A DNA stretch of 64,000 bases from Orbaceae bacterium BiB (GCA_036251205.1 CP133958.1:2717210-2781209), one strand, 5' to 3'. Positions 19,600 to 28,642 are shown, numbered from the stretch's first letter. A program made the numbers and translations. The notes: generated from the sequence alone by a model not told the origin.

Positions 19600-20205
19600 T
19601 TGCTGCTAATTGTTATTATGTTGATAGTCGCATACTTATGCGGCTCATTATCAGGTGGATTGATTTTTAGTAAGATAATGCACCTGCGTAATCCTAGTGA
19701 GTTTGGTTCCCATAATCCTGGTGCGACTAATATGTTGCGGGTTAATGGTAAATTTCCCGCATTTTGTGTCTTACTATTTGATATGTTAAAAGGATTATTA
19801 CCTGTTTATATCTCTTATCGGCTTGGTATTGCCCCGTTTTTCTTAGGAGTAATTGCCATTGCCGCCTGTCTTGGGCATATTTTCCCCTGTTTTTTTCATT
19901 TCCATGGTGGCAAAGGCGTTGCAACAGCAATGGGATCTGTCATTATGCTTGGCTATGATTTTTCTGGATTACTTCTTGCTACTTGGGTGATCGCTGTTTT
20001 AGTCACCCGTTACTCTTCTGTTGGTGCTATTATTACTTTTTTATTGGCTCCGCTATATGTTTGGTTTATTCGCCCAGAGATGACAATGCCAGTTGCGATG
20101 TTATCCTGTCTTATTATTGTGCGCCATAGCAGTAATATTCAGCGGTTATTTAAAGGTGAAGAACCAAAAATCTGTTTTAAATCTAAGAATAAACCAATAC
20201 AGTAA
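19600..20205 (+). CDS. plsY: Glycerol-3-phosphate acyltransferase PlsY
   Basis: Inner-membrane enzyme transferring acyl groups from acyl-phosphate to glycerol-3-phosphate, first step of phospholipid synthesis. 201 residues, about five transmembrane segments. Conserved motifs: Y-L-C-G-S-L-S-G-G near residue 12, GSHNPGATNMLR near 37, and FHGGKGVATAMG near 105. The start is a TTG preceded six bases upstream by AAGGGA; no in-frame ATG fits the N-terminal helix as well. It directly follows uvrA. Confidence 0.94.
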   Translation: MLLIVIMLIVAYLCGSLSGGLIFSKIMHLRNPSEFGSHNPGATNMLRVNGKFPAFCVLLFDMLKGLLPVYISYRLGIAPFFLGVIAIAACLGHIFPCFFHFHGGKGVATAMGSVIMLGYDFSGLLLATWVIAVLVTRYSSVGAIITFLLAPLYVWFIRPEMTMPVAMLSCLIIVRHSSNIQRLFKGEEPKICFKSKNKPIQ

Positions 20206-20266
20206 CAGATTAATTCAATTACCGTAGATGTGCTTATTTATCCTAGAATCAGTATGACTATCTTGT

Positions 20267-20407
20267 CTAAGATTCTTTGGTTTTAATGTAATTTAATTCA
20301 TAAAAATCAATCGCATTGATCCCCAACTTAGTTAAAATTTGCCAATTAGTGATGTCTATATCTTCATCTTTAATCGAAAAATCTGGTTTTGTTACTTGAG
20401 CAAAATC
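20267..20407 (-). pseudogene. Possible C-terminal remnant of an unidentified gene
   Basis: On the minus strand, 46 sense codons run from a TAA (20410-20408) to a TAG at 20267, with no start codon in the first half. The translation contains PDFSIKDEDIDITNWQ and LGINAIDFYEL, which looks protein-like in composition and phase. It lies in the 250-base gap between plsY and the M20 amidohydrolase. It may be the decayed end of a lost gene or a chance open stretch in AT-rich DNA; no family was recognised. Confidence 0.3.
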
Positions 20408-20454
20408 TTATAATCATAAATAGAGAAAAATATATATTCATAAGGAGTACGAAA

Positions 20455-21627
20455 ATGAAACACATACAGCAGGCAATTGAAAAATCAGCAGCAGATTTTG
20501 TTGAATTGAGACATCAAATTCACCAACATCCCGAATTAGGATTTGAAGAAGTTAATACAAGTGATCTTGTGGCAAATAAATTAGCACAATGGGGCTATGA
20601 AGTACATCGAGGTTTAGCAAAAACAGGCGTGGTTGGCGTACTTAAAAATGGTACTAGTCATAAACGTATCGGTATCAGAGCAGATATGGATGCATTACCT
20701 ATTGTTGAAGCATCAGGCAAATCATGGAGCAGCCAAGTAGAAGGGAAGTTTCATGGTTGTGGTCATGATGGACATACTACAATTTTATTATGTGCCGCTA
20801 AGTATTTGGCTGAAACGCGTAATTTTGATGGTACGTTACATGTTATTTTCCAGCCAGCAGAAGAGTTATTATATGGTGGAAAAGTGATGGTTGATGATGG
20901 ATTATTTGAAAAATTCCCATGTGATATTATTTTTGGAATTCACAATATGCCAGGTTTTAAAGAACAGCACTTCTATTTTAAAAAAGGTGCATTCATGGCA
21001 TCTTCAGATACGATCCATATTCATATTAAAGGTAAAGGGGCTCATGGTGCAATGCCAGAGAAAGGTATAGATGCAACAGTTGTTGCCTGTTATATCGGCA
21101 CGGCATTACAGACTATCGTTTCTCGTAATGTTTCACCATTTGCACAATCTGTTGTCACTATCGGTAGTATTCAATCTGGTCAAGCACCAAATGTTGTCAA
21201 TGGTGATGCAATCATGAAATTAAGTGTAAGAGCATTAGATAATGATGTGCGTGCTTTGCTTCTAAAACGAATTTCCGAAATAGCAAAAACACAAGCGGAA
21301 AGTTTTGGCGCCTCAGCTGAGATTGAACACGTTAACGGTAGTCCAGTATTAATCAATGGCGTTGATGCAACACAATTTGCGCTAGATGTTGCGGCATCTT
21401 TATTCGGTGAAGATCGCGTTCATGATGATTGCCATCCATTTATGGGAAGTGAAGATTTTGCTTTTATGTTAGAAAAAAATCCTAATGGTTGTTACATGAT
21501 GATTGGTAATGGTGATGAACCTGGCTTCTGTAATGTACATAATCCTGGTTATGATTTTAATGATAAATGTATTGTCCCGGCTGCGACCTATTGGGTGGCA
21601 TTAACTGAAACATATTTAGCTAAATAA
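20455..21627 (+). CDS. M20 family amidohydrolase (HipO/AbgB-like)
   Basis: Zinc-dependent amidase of the M20D group, which hydrolyses N-acyl amino acids or related amides. The start at 20455 (MKHIQQAIEK), preceded by TAAGGAG, gives 390 residues; an in-frame upstream TTG is not needed. Metal and catalytic blocks: ADMDALPI, HGCGHDGHT, FQPAEE, GIHNMPG, and PFMGSEDFAFM near the C-terminus. No signal peptide, so cytosolic. An MFS transporter gene, now interrupted, starts 18 bases downstream, suggesting a former uptake-and-hydrolysis pair. The substrate is unknown. Confidence 0.88.
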   Translation: MKHIQQAIEKSAADFVELRHQIHQHPELGFEEVNTSDLVANKLAQWGYEVHRGLAKTGVVGVLKNGTSHKRIGIRADMDALPIVEASGKSWSSQVEGKFHGCGHDGHTTILLCAAKYLAETRNFDGTLHVIFQPAEELLYGGKVMVDDGLFEKFPCDIIFGIHNMPGFKEQHFYFKKGAFMASSDTIHIHIKGKGAHGAMPEKGIDATVVACYIGTALQTIVSRNVSPFAQSVVTIGSIQSGQAPNVVNGDAIMKLSVRALDNDVRALLLKRISEIAKTQAESFGASAEIEHVNGSPVLINGVDATQFALDVAASLFGEDRVHDDCHPFMGSEDFAFMLEKNPNGCYMMIGNGDEPGFCNVHNPGYDFNDKCIVPAATYWVALTETYLAK

Positions 21628-21645
21628 TCAGAATAAGGAGTTACT

Positions 21646-23043
21646 ATGTCGAATAGAAAAAATCCAGCGGTACCCTTTAAAGGTAATGATAAGTTAACAC
21701 TTGGGATTGTATTAGGGGTAATCACATTCTGGTTATTTGCACAGTCACTTGTTGGTGTTGTGTTACATGTTCAATCCAGTGTTGGACTAACTTCAGATGC
21801 ATTCAATTTAGCCGTAAGTTTGACTGCATTATTTTCAGGTTGTTTTATTGTTGTAGCGGGTGGATTAGCTGACCGTTTTGGGCGAGTTAGATTTACCTAT
21901 TTAGGTTTTATTCTAAGTATTATCGGTTGTCTTTGTTTGATTTTTGCAAAAGGTGAAATCTTATTTACGATTGGTCTTATCATTCAGGGCTTGTCGGCTG
22001 CATGTATTATGCCTTCAACATTAGCATTAATGAAAACATATTATGATGGAAAAGAGCGTCAAAGAGCATTAAGCTTCTGATCAATAGGCTCTTGGGGTGG
22101 CTCAGGTATCTGTATCCTTGCAGGGGGGGCAATTGCAACTTATTTAGGTTGGCAGTGGATCTTTATTATCTCTATAATTTGTGCTGTGTTAGGTATGTTA
22201 TTGATTAAAGGAACTCCTGAAAGTAAGATTGAAGATCCATCAAGCTTACCTAAATTTGATTATATTGGACTTTTCCTGTTTGTCATTACATTACTAACAT
22301 TAAATCTGGTGATTACTAAAGGTTCTACTTTTGGTTGGACAAGTACGACGACATTAACAATGGCTGCGATATGTATCATATTTCTGATCTTATTTTTAAT
22401 TATTGAAAAACGTAAAGCAAATGGTGCTTTTATTGATTTCTCATTATTTAAAAATATGCCTTATAGTGGCGCTACATTTTCTAATTTTATGTTGAATGCT
22501 GTTGCCGGTACACTGATTGTTGCGAGTACCTATATACAACAAGGTCGCGTATTTACTGCATTTCAAACCGGATTATTAACTATTGGTTACTTAGTTGCCG
22601 TATTAGGAATGATCCGTGTTGGTGAAAAAATTCTACAGAAAGTTGGTGCTAAAAAGCCGATGTTATTAGGTACATTGATGACCGGTGTAGGTGTCACATT
22701 AATGATGTTTACTTTCTTATCGGATACTCATTATATTGTTGCGGTTTTTGGCGGATACATTTTATTTGGTCTCGGTTTAGGTTTTTATGCAACACCGTCA
22801 ACAGATACTGCCATTTCTAATGCACCTGAAGATCGTGTTGGGATTGCATCGGGTATTTATAAGATGGCTAGTTCGTTAGGTGGTGCATTTGGTGTGGCGA
22901 TTTCTGCTTCAACTTATGCTGCAATTGTTGCGAGAGGCCAAAGCCTTGATACGGCAGCAACAATTGGATTAGGTGTCAATGTTGGTTTTTGTATACTATC
23001 ATTTATTTCAATTATTATCTTAGTTCCAGCGAGTAAAAAGTAG
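21646..23043 (+). pseudogene. MFS transporter (DHA2/SmvA-like) interrupted by an in-frame TGA
   Basis: One continuous frame of about 466 codons encodes a major-facilitator transporter, but codon 145 (22078-22080) is TGA. Upstream text reads KERQRALSF, then the stop, then SIGSWGGSG in the same frame; family members normally have Trp here, so TGG to TGA is the likely change. The first part contains the motif GGLADRFGRVR and about five helices; the second has nine or so more, totalling 14 as in DHA2. A second in-frame ATG at 22186 could restart translation but would give only the C-terminal part. RBS AAGGAG precedes the first ATG. Terminator follows. Confidence 0.85.
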
Positions 23044-23064
23044 GTTATCTGTTATTGTTGCTTT

Positions 23065-23097
23065 AAGGGATATCTAAATGATATCCCTATTTTTTTG
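23065..23097. terminator. Strong terminator after the MFS gene
   Basis: Perfect 9-base stem AGGGATATC / GATATCCCT with a TAAAT loop followed by A and seven T. Lies between the convergent MFS and TRIC-family genes. Confidence 0.9.
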
Positions 23098-23710
23098 TAT
23101 GTACTGTCGGTAATTTTAGATGCAAATAAATCGCAAATAAACGGATTGTTAATGTGACGATAATTCCCAATAAATTTGCGGTTTCTAATGCAAGACCTAA
23201 ACATAAATAGCATGTTACATGTACTGCGCCACCAATTAGACAAGCTGTTGCATAGATATCAGTTCTAAACACCATTGGAATATCACGAGCTAAAACATCA
23301 CGTAAAATTCCGCCTCCTACACCAGTCAATACTCCCATACAGATCATAATTAAACCATTGACATCGCATGCTGCTGCTTTATTAACACCAATTCCTACAA
23401 AGACAGCTAGACCAATTGCATCGAGTATTGGCAGTAACCATTTAGGATACATGTCTATGGAACAGTAGCGAATGATTAACATAGTAAAAAGAGATGTAAT
23501 AATCGCAACCCAAAGATCAGTCGAATCTGTAATCCAAAATATTGGGCCATTATTGAGGATAATATCGCGAATAGTCCCGCCACCAATGGCAGTAATAACC
23601 CCTAAAACCAATGCGCCAATTGGATCCATCTCTTTTTTTGAAGCAAGTAACACACCTGAAATTGCGAAAACAATGGTACCTAAAATATCACACCAAAATA
23701 TATAATTCAT
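23087..23710 (-). CDS. yicG: TRIC-family (UPF0126) membrane channel protein, YicG-like
   Basis: Polytopic inner-membrane protein with two UPF0126/TRIC repeats, a family of prokaryotic trimeric cation channels. 207 residues (E. coli YicG 205), seven predicted helices. Repeated glycine blocks are visible: FAISGVLLASKKEMDPIGA with GVITAIGGGTIRDIIL in the first repeat, and a matching LDAIGLAVFVGIGVNKA with GVLTGVGGGILRDVLA in the second. Convergent with the MFS gene; the terminator overlaps its 3' end. Upstream mtnN is on the same strand, 15 bases away, so they may be cotranscribed. Confidence 0.87.
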   Translation of the reverse strand: MNYIFWCDILGTIVFAISGVLLASKKEMDPIGALVLGVITAIGGGTIRDIILNNGPIFWITDSTDLWVAIITSLFTMLIIRYCSIDMYPKWLLPILDAIGLAVFVGIGVNKAAACDVNGLIMICMGVLTGVGGGILRDVLARDIPMVFRTDIYATACLIGGAVHVTCYLCLGLALETANLLGIIVTLTIRLFAIYLHLKLPTVHTKK

Positions 23711-23725
23711 ATAAATCCTGAGTGA

Positions 23726-24415
23726 TTACATTTGTTTTAACATTGACTCGACAATCAACGAAGATTGTTTTGCTGCTAGTGGTAAAAATTCATCAAAATT
23801 AACCGCAGATTTTTGATCTCCATTATCTGAGATTGCACGTACGACAATAAATGGAATAGCAAAAAGCCAGCAAACATGAGCAATAGCAGTAGCTTCCATT
23901 TCAACAGCTATCGCGTCCGTAAAGTTTTGTTTGATTTTTTGTAAGGCTTGCTCACTATTAATAAAACTATCGCCGCTAGTAATTACCCCTTCAACTGCAT
24001 TAACGCCTTGTTTTAATATCGCTTTTTTAGCAATATTTTTCAAATTATCATCGGCAGTAAAGGCGATAGGACATCCTGCCATTTGACCTAGTTCATAACC
24101 AAATGGTGTAAGATTAACATCATGATAAATGGTGCTTGTTGAGATAACGACATCACCAATATTCAATCGAGTATCTAATCCGGCAGCTGAACCAGTGTTG
24201 ATAACTGCATTAATTTCAAATCGACTTAAAAGTAAGGTAGTTGCTGTAGCCGCAGCCACTTTACCAATACCGGATTTTAGTAATACGATATCACAACCTT
24301 CAATTTGGCCGATATAAAAGTCAAAACCTAAAAAATTATCAATTTGACAGTTAGTGATTTTGTCTTTAAGGATGGAAACTTCTTCTTCCATTGCAGCGAT
24401 AATAGCAATTTTCAT
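23726..24415 (-). CDS. mtnN: 5'-methylthioadenosine/S-adenosylhomocysteine nucleosidase
   Basis: Splits MTA, SAH and 5'-deoxyadenosine to adenine plus the ribosyl product. 229 residues (E. coli 232). Starts MKIAIIAAMEEEVSIL with the catalytic-site Glu; LKSGIGKVAAA near residue 50, INTGSAAG near 74, VEMEATAIAHVCW near 172 (nucleoside binding), and RAISDNGD near 194 with the catalytic Asp. Typical MtnN throughout. Followed by the TRIC-family gene. Confidence 0.96.
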   Translation of the reverse strand: MKIAIIAAMEEEVSILKDKITNCQIDNFLGFDFYIGQIEGCDIVLLKSGIGKVAAATATTLLLSRFEINAVINTGSAAGLDTRLNIGDVVISTSTIYHDVNLTPFGYELGQMAGCPIAFTADDNLKNIAKKAILKQGVNAVEGVITSGDSFINSEQALQKIKQNFTDAIAVEMEATAIAHVCWLFAIPFIVVRAISDNGDQKSAVNFDEFLPLAAKQSSLIVESMLKQM

Positions 24416-24598
24416 GATAACCTAGCTTAAAAAATTTGATGTATTGGTGATATAAAAAAATCACACGGGTGGTGGATATGATAAGTTTAATAACGGGTTA
24501 TTACAATATTATTCTCGTAATTAAAATTAGGTCTTGTACTTGCATATTACGGTTTTTTTAGTATAACTATGTCGTCTATTTGCAAATGGAGTTATAAG

Positions 24599-25369
24599 AT
24601 GAAATCAGTATTCATAACGGGCTGCTCAAGTGGCATTGGCTTATTAGCAGCAAAATCCTTGCGGGACAGAGGTTATCGAGTGATTACATCATGTCGAAAA
24701 CCACAGGATTTGGAACAATTAGTTACTCAAGGATTTGATGCTGTCTTACTCGATTTAGATGATCCTAATTCAGTACAACAAGCCGCTGAGCAGGTTTTAT
24801 CTTTAACTGATAATAAGCTATATGCGCTTTTTAATAATGCTGGGTTTGGTGTGTATGGTAAATTAGATAGTATTAGTCGCCAGCAAATGGAAGCTCAGTT
24901 TTCAACGAATTTTTTTGCGATTCACCAATTAACCCAGTTGCTGTTACCCGCTATGTTAAAGCAAGGGGAAGGACGAATTATACAAACGAGCTCAATTGTC
25001 GGGATTATAGCTACTCCAGGGCGTGGGGCTTATAGTGCGAGTAAATACGCTTTAGAGGCATGGTCTGATGTATTACGATTAGAGCTGGCTAAAACAAATA
25101 TTAAAGTCTGTTTAATCGAACCAGGACCGCTAAAAACTAATTTTTCTGCTAATGTTGAACAAACAGAAAAAAATAGAGTAGTCAAAAACCCACCAATAGC
25201 TAAGCGTTTTACGTTACCGCCTGAAGCTATTTTGCCAAAACTTTATCATGCTTTAGAGAGTAAATCACCGAAAGTCCGTTACCGAGTTACTTTTGTGACA
25301 CAACTTGCTGCAGTAGGTAAACGCTTGCTACCAGACAAACTAATGGATAAAATTCTTGTTAGTAAGTAA
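24599..25369 (+). CDS. ybbO: Short-chain dehydrogenase/reductase YbbO
   Basis: Classical SDR; E. coli YbbO reduces aldehydes with NADP(H). Start chosen at 24599 ([14 protein letters not shown]) with TGGAG eight bases upstream, giving 256 residues. Cofactor motif TGCSSGIG, the NNAG motif as [10 protein letters not shown], catalytic Ser in SSIVG and Y-x-x-x-K as [11 protein letters not shown]. The C-terminal PDKLMDKIL matches YbbO. It precedes cnoX (ybbN) by 38 bases, the order also found in E. coli (ybbO-ybbN). Confidence 0.9.
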   Translation: MKSVFITGCSSGIGLLAAKSLRDRGYRVITSCRKPQDLEQLVTQGFDAVLLDLDDPNSVQQAAEQVLSLTDNKLYALFNNAGFGVYGKLDSISRQQMEAQFSTNFFAIHQLTQLLLPAMLKQGEGRIIQTSSIVGIIATPGRGAYSASKYALEAWSDVLRLELAKTNIKVCLIEPGPLKTNFSANVEQTEKNRVVKNPPIAKRFTLPPEAILPKLYHALESKSPKVRYRVTFVTQLAAVGKRLLPDKLMDKILVSK

Positions 25370-25407
25370 ACTGTCCAATTAAGTATTGTAAAAGTAGGAT
25401 ATTCGCT

Positions 25408-26277
25408 ATGCAAAATACATTTATTTTTGATATAAATGAACAAAATATTCAGCAAGTATTGCAAGAATCGACTAAAGTTCCAGTTATGTTTTACTTTTGG
25501 TCAGAGCGTAGCCCACATTGTCAGGAATTAACACCTACATTGGAGCGTATTGCGCAGGAGTACCAAGGTAAATTTATTTTAGCTAAGATGAATTGTGACG
25601 AACAGCAAATGCTTGTTTCACAGTTTGGTCTACGCGCTATTCCAACGGTCTATCTATTTCAAAATAGTCAACCCGTTGATGGTTTTCAAGGTCCACAACC
25701 CGTTGAGGCTATCAAGGCTTTATTAGATAAAGTATTACCAAATGAAGACGAGCTTAAATTACAAGAAGCTCAGCAGTTAATGAGTGATGAAAAATATTCT
25801 CTAGCGTTACCACTATTAAAACAGGCTTGGACGAATCTACATGATCACTTAGGTAAACCTCGTAGCGATATTGCTTTCCTACTAGCTAAGGCTCAAATTG
25901 AACTTAAATTGCTTGACGACGCGAAAGCTTGTTTAGCAACGATTCCATTACAGGATCAAGATTCAACCTATCATGGTTTAAATGCTGAAATTGAATTACT
26001 TGAACAAGCTGCTAATTCGCCGGAGATTCAGCAATTACAATCAGCATTGAATAATGATCCAAATAATATCTCATTAGCAATTCAACTTGCTTCACAACTA
26101 ATGCAAGTGGGACGTCATGAAGAGGCGCTGGAATTGGTATTTAAACCGTTAACCAAAGATTTAAATGCGGGTGATGGACAAGCGAAAAAAGCCTTACTTG
26201 ATATGCTAGCGGCTTTAGGGTCTGGTAATGCGATCGCGGCAAGTTATCGACGTAAGCTGTATACATTATTGTATTAA
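25408..26277 (+). CDS. cnoX: Thioredoxin-like chaperedoxin CnoX (YbbN)
   Basis: Holdase that protects proteins from hypochlorite-induced aggregation and hands them to GroEL or DnaK. 289 residues (E. coli 284). N-terminal thioredoxin fold with the altered active site S-P-H-C (residues 32-35) instead of CxxC, as E. coli has SQHC; cis-Pro block AIPTVYLFQ; then a C-terminal TPR-like region with [13 protein letters not shown] and a terminal [10 protein letters not shown] nearly identical to E. coli. Downstream of ybbO. Confidence 0.95.
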   Translation: MQNTFIFDINEQNIQQVLQESTKVPVMFYFWSERSPHCQELTPTLERIAQEYQGKFILAKMNCDEQQMLVSQFGLRAIPTVYLFQNSQPVDGFQGPQPVEAIKALLDKVLPNEDELKLQEAQQLMSDEKYSLALPLLKQAWTNLHDHLGKPRSDIAFLLAKAQIELKLLDDAKACLATIPLQDQDSTYHGLNAEIELLEQAANSPEIQQLQSALNNDPNNISLAIQLASQLMQVGRHEEALELVFKPLTKDLNAGDGQAKKALLDMLAALGSGNAIAASYRRKLYTLLY

Positions 26278-26371
26278 GATGACTAATAGCGGAACAATCG
26301 TCATTTATAGCTTGAATTAAAGTATGGTTTTTATACTAGATTAACATGTTACAGCAATATTATAACGAAAA

Positions 26372-26390
26372 ATAGAATACGCTATTCTAT
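26372..26390. promoter_or_regulatory. Perfect inverted repeat upstream of ridA
   Basis: ATAGAATA-CGC-TATTCTAT, an 8-3-8 palindrome, about 125 bases before the ridA start and 95 bases after cnoX. It lacks a T-run, so an operator is at least as likely as a terminator. Function unknown. Confidence 0.35.
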
Positions 26391-26515
26391 CGTCACTTAG
26401 ATTGCGATTTACGACAGCTTAAGAGCAAATTTGTATTTTTTACTGCATTTCCTGTTGTAGGTATAGTATATTACTTGGATATAACGTGTGATAAAAATTA
26501 AATGAGGTAAAGTAA

Positions 26516-26899
26516 ATGGTAAACATTATTAATTCAGAACATGCACCTGCTGCGATCGGGCCCTATGTGCAAGCGGTTGATGTAGGTAACTTATTATTTG
26601 TTTCTGGTCAGTTACCTCTTGATCCTAAAACAAATGTTATGCCAGATGATGTTAGTGCTCAGGCTAAACAGAGTTTAGCCAATATTAAAGCGATATTAGC
26701 AGCCGCTAATTGTCAGGTCGCAAATATTGTAAAAACCACAATATTTTTAGCTGATATGAATGATTTCGCTGCGGTGAATTCTGCATATGAGCAATTTTTT
26801 AAAGACAATAATGCTTCATTCCCTGCGCGTTCTTGCGTACAAGTTGCTCGTATACCGAAAGATGCAAAAGTTGAAATTGAAGTAATTGCCGCTAAATAA
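26516..26899 (+). CDS. ridA: 2-iminobutanoate/2-iminopropanoate deaminase RidA
   Basis: Hydrolyses reactive enamine/imine intermediates released by PLP enzymes such as threonine dehydratase. 127 residues, trimeric Rid/YER057c family. Key residues: Arg in FPARSCVQVARIPKDAKVEIEVIA (RidA Arg105 context), N-terminal SEHAPAAIGPYVQA, and VSGQLPLDPKT. RBS TGAGG precedes the ATG. A long hairpin lies just downstream. Confidence 0.96.
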   Translation: MVNIINSEHAPAAIGPYVQAVDVGNLLFVSGQLPLDPKTNVMPDDVSAQAKQSLANIKAILAAANCQVANIVKTTIFLADMNDFAAVNSAYEQFFKDNNASFPARSCVQVARIPKDAKVEIEVIAAK

Positions 26900-26909
26900 A
26901 TACCTATTA

Positions 26910-26952
26910 ATATTTGCTACTTGTAATGGGATTTCCAACAAGTAGTAAATAT
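26910..26952 (+). terminator. Terminator downstream of ridA
   Basis: 15-base stem (26910-26924 with 26938-26952, one G-T wobble), 13-base loop, then CTGATTATTTTTT. Confidence 0.7.
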
Positions 26953-27016
26953 CTGATTATTTTTTATCCTCATTCTGTTCACTAAAAAATAGATTTTTAT
27001 AAAGCCCATTTTCTAA

Positions 27017-27145
27017 CTAAATTTTTTTATTCTTATCGCTCGTAACCCACATACCATTCATATTACAGTATGCTATGATATTACGTAGTAAAGTCTTACT
27101 ATCTTTTTCACCTGTTACATAGCTAAAAAAATAACCATTATCTTT
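27017..27145 (-). pseudogene. Possible C-terminal remnant of an unidentified gene
   Basis: On the minus strand, in the gap between ridA and dsbA, 42 sense codons run from a TGA (27148-27146) to a TAG at 27017. The translation includes DNGYFFSYVTGEKDSKT and LRNIIAYCNMNGMWVTS, of protein-like composition, with no start codon near the beginning and no ribosome site. It could be the tail of a lost gene or a chance open stretch; no family was recognised. Confidence 0.3.
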
Positions 27146-27162
27146 TCATAGGAGTTGTATTG

Positions 27163-27795
27163 ATGAACAATTTTTTAAAAGTAGCCTTAATAGTCTCATT
27201 ATTAGGGACAAGTAGTCTGTCTTTTGCCACTTTGGTTGAAAATAAAGATTATATTGTTTTAGAAAATTCAGTGACCGATACATCGACTGAGCAAGAGAAG
27301 ATTGAGGTGATTGAGTTTTTTAATTATGGTTGCCCATATTGTTATATGATGGAGTCTGAACTTTCAGATTGGTTAACGGATAAACCTGAGAATGTTGAGA
27401 TAACAAAAATAGCGATTCCTCGTAAAGGAAAATGGACTGAATATGCTCGTTTTTTTTATGCATTGGGAATGATCTCGCCTCAAGAACAAAAACGAATTTC
27501 ACCACTGATCTATTTTGCTATTCATGAGCAAAAGCTGAATTTTGATAATCCGGATGAAATTTTTTCTTGGGCTGAAAACCATAATATTGATCGACAATTA
27601 CTTGAAGAATATTATTATTCAGATGAAGTAACAGATAAAATGAATCAGGCCATTGAATTAGCTAAAGATTATAATCTTAAGTATGTTCCTGCTATTTATG
27701 CTAATCATCAGTATCAATTGATTTTAGATAGTTCTAATCATTATCAGGACACAAAAGAAAAACTTAATGAATTAATTCAAATGGTTGGAGAGTAA
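27163..27795 (+). CDS. dsbA: DsbA-like periplasmic thiol:disulfide oxidoreductase, CPYC active site
   Basis: Introduces disulfide bonds in exported proteins. Start at the ATG 27163, eight bases after GGAG (a TTG three bases upstream is also in frame), giving 210 residues with a signal peptide ending SLSFA. The thioredoxin fold has FFNYGCPYCYMME (Cys57, Cys60) and the cis-proline loop YVPAIYANHQYQL, which aligns with E. coli DsbA GVPAMFVNGKYQL. The active site is CPYC rather than CPHC; loss of the histidine should lower oxidising power, by analogy with mutants of E. coli DsbA. The next gene starts one base after its stop. Confidence 0.85.
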   Translation: MNNFLKVALIVSLLGTSSLSFATLVENKDYIVLENSVTDTSTEQEKIEVIEFFNYGCPYCYMMESELSDWLTDKPENVEITKIAIPRKGKWTEYARFFYALGMISPQEQKRISPLIYFAIHEQKLNFDNPDEIFSWAENHNIDRQLLEEYYYSDEVTDKMNQAIELAKDYNLKYVPAIYANHQYQLILDSSNHYQDTKEKLNELIQMVGE

Positions 27796-27796
27796 A

Positions 27797-28372
27797 ATGA
27801 AAACAGCATTTATTGGTATTGATTATATTATTGATATTATGCATCCTGAAGGTAAAATCGCACGTTCTGCTGAGCAAGCAGCTAGTCGTCAAGTAATTGC
27901 TAATGCTAATAAAATATTGGCGATTGCAGAAAAAAATAATTGGTTAAAGTTACTTGTTAAAGTTGGGTTTTCAGCTAACTACACTGAGCAGCCAAAAGAC
28001 TCACCAATGTTCGCAAAGGCGAAGCAGTTAGGGGCTTTATCGTTAGTGGGTCGAGGTACTGATTTTCATCCTGATTTACATGCCGATAAAGCCGATATGG
28101 TGATTATAAAGCCACGAGTAAGTGCATTTTATTGTACGGAACTAGAGGCTGCTTTGCGAGCTAACAAAATAGAGCGCTTAATTATTGCTGGGGTCAGTAC
28201 CTCAATGACGGTACAAAGCACCTCACGTGAGGCCCATGATCGAGATTATGAGATTATTGTTGTCGAAGATGCTTGTGCTGCTCCGACTCAGCAGGAGCAT
28301 GATAGCTCTATTGAATTTTTAAAAAATATTGCTCATGTTGTTAATGTTCAGCAATTAGAAAAAGAGATTTAA
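27797..28372 (+). CDS. Isochorismatase-fold hydrolase without the usual cysteine
   Basis: Isochorismatase-like cysteine-hydrolase superfamily. Start at 27797 (MKTAFIGIDYIID) with TTGGAGAG upstream, inside the dsbA end; 191 residues. Asp9 and Lys105 (VIIKPRVSAF) match the first two catalytic positions, but the third, usually Cys in G-V-x-T-x-x-C-V-x-x-T, is Thr138 (GVSTSMTVQST). The downstream REAHDRDYEIIVVEDACAA is typical of the superfamily. It may therefore act by a non-cysteine route, as isochorismatases such as EntB do, or be inactive. Substrate unknown. Probably cotranscribed with dsbA. Confidence 0.72.
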   Translation: MKTAFIGIDYIIDIMHPEGKIARSAEQAASRQVIANANKILAIAEKNNWLKLLVKVGFSANYTEQPKDSPMFAKAKQLGALSLVGRGTDFHPDLHADKADMVIIKPRVSAFYCTELEAALRANKIERLIIAGVSTSMTVQSTSREAHDRDYEIIVVEDACAAPTQQEHDSSIEFLKNIAHVVNVQQLEKEI

Positions 28373-28426
28373 GCTATTTTATTGCACTAAATCTATTTTT
28401 TATTTCACGCGATTAAAGCATACCAT

Positions 28427-28462
28427 AAACGTAGTCGCTAAAAGGGCAACTACGTTTTTTTA
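28427..28462 (+). terminator. Terminator of the dsbA-hydrolase operon
   Basis: 9-base stem AAACGTAGT / ACTACGTTT followed by a run of T (28455-28461). Confidence 0.85.
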
Positions 28463-28508
28463 TATCCGCTAAAATATTGCTAATTTGTCCAAATAAACTT
28501 ATCTCACT

Positions 28509-28527
28509 ATATCATTCAGAATGATAT
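28509..28527. promoter_or_regulatory. Perfect 9-1-9 palindrome upstream of the NagZ-type gene
   Basis: ATATCATTCAGAATGATAT, a perfect inverted repeat with one central base, 200 bases before the NagZ-type start and past the preceding terminator. No T-run. A regulator-binding site is plausible; which regulator is unknown. Confidence 0.4.
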
Positions 28528-28613
28528 TATTGTTTCTAGTCGATTGATAAAAAGCAGTAGTTAAATTTTTATTGATTATTTTTAATTTTTTATTATTTAA
28601 TTTTGTTAATTTA

Positions 28614-28628
28614 AGAATTAATTATTCC
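28614..28628. promoter_or_regulatory. Candidate MurR operator upstream of the NagZ-type gene
   Basis: AGAATTAATTATTCC matches the core of the murQ-upstream palindrome (34692-34706) at 12 of 15 positions. It sits 15 bases before a CRP-like site. Shared regulation by MurR is inference. Confidence 0.35.
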
Positions 28629-28642
28629 ACTTTATATAAAAA

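Noticed and set aside
22078-22080. TGA read as tryptophan (altered genetic code)
   Set aside because: Other clear genes end in TGA (e.g. sucD, tatB, smpB-neighbouring genes) and no second internal TGA at a Trp position was seen, so a simple nonsense mutation is more likely.
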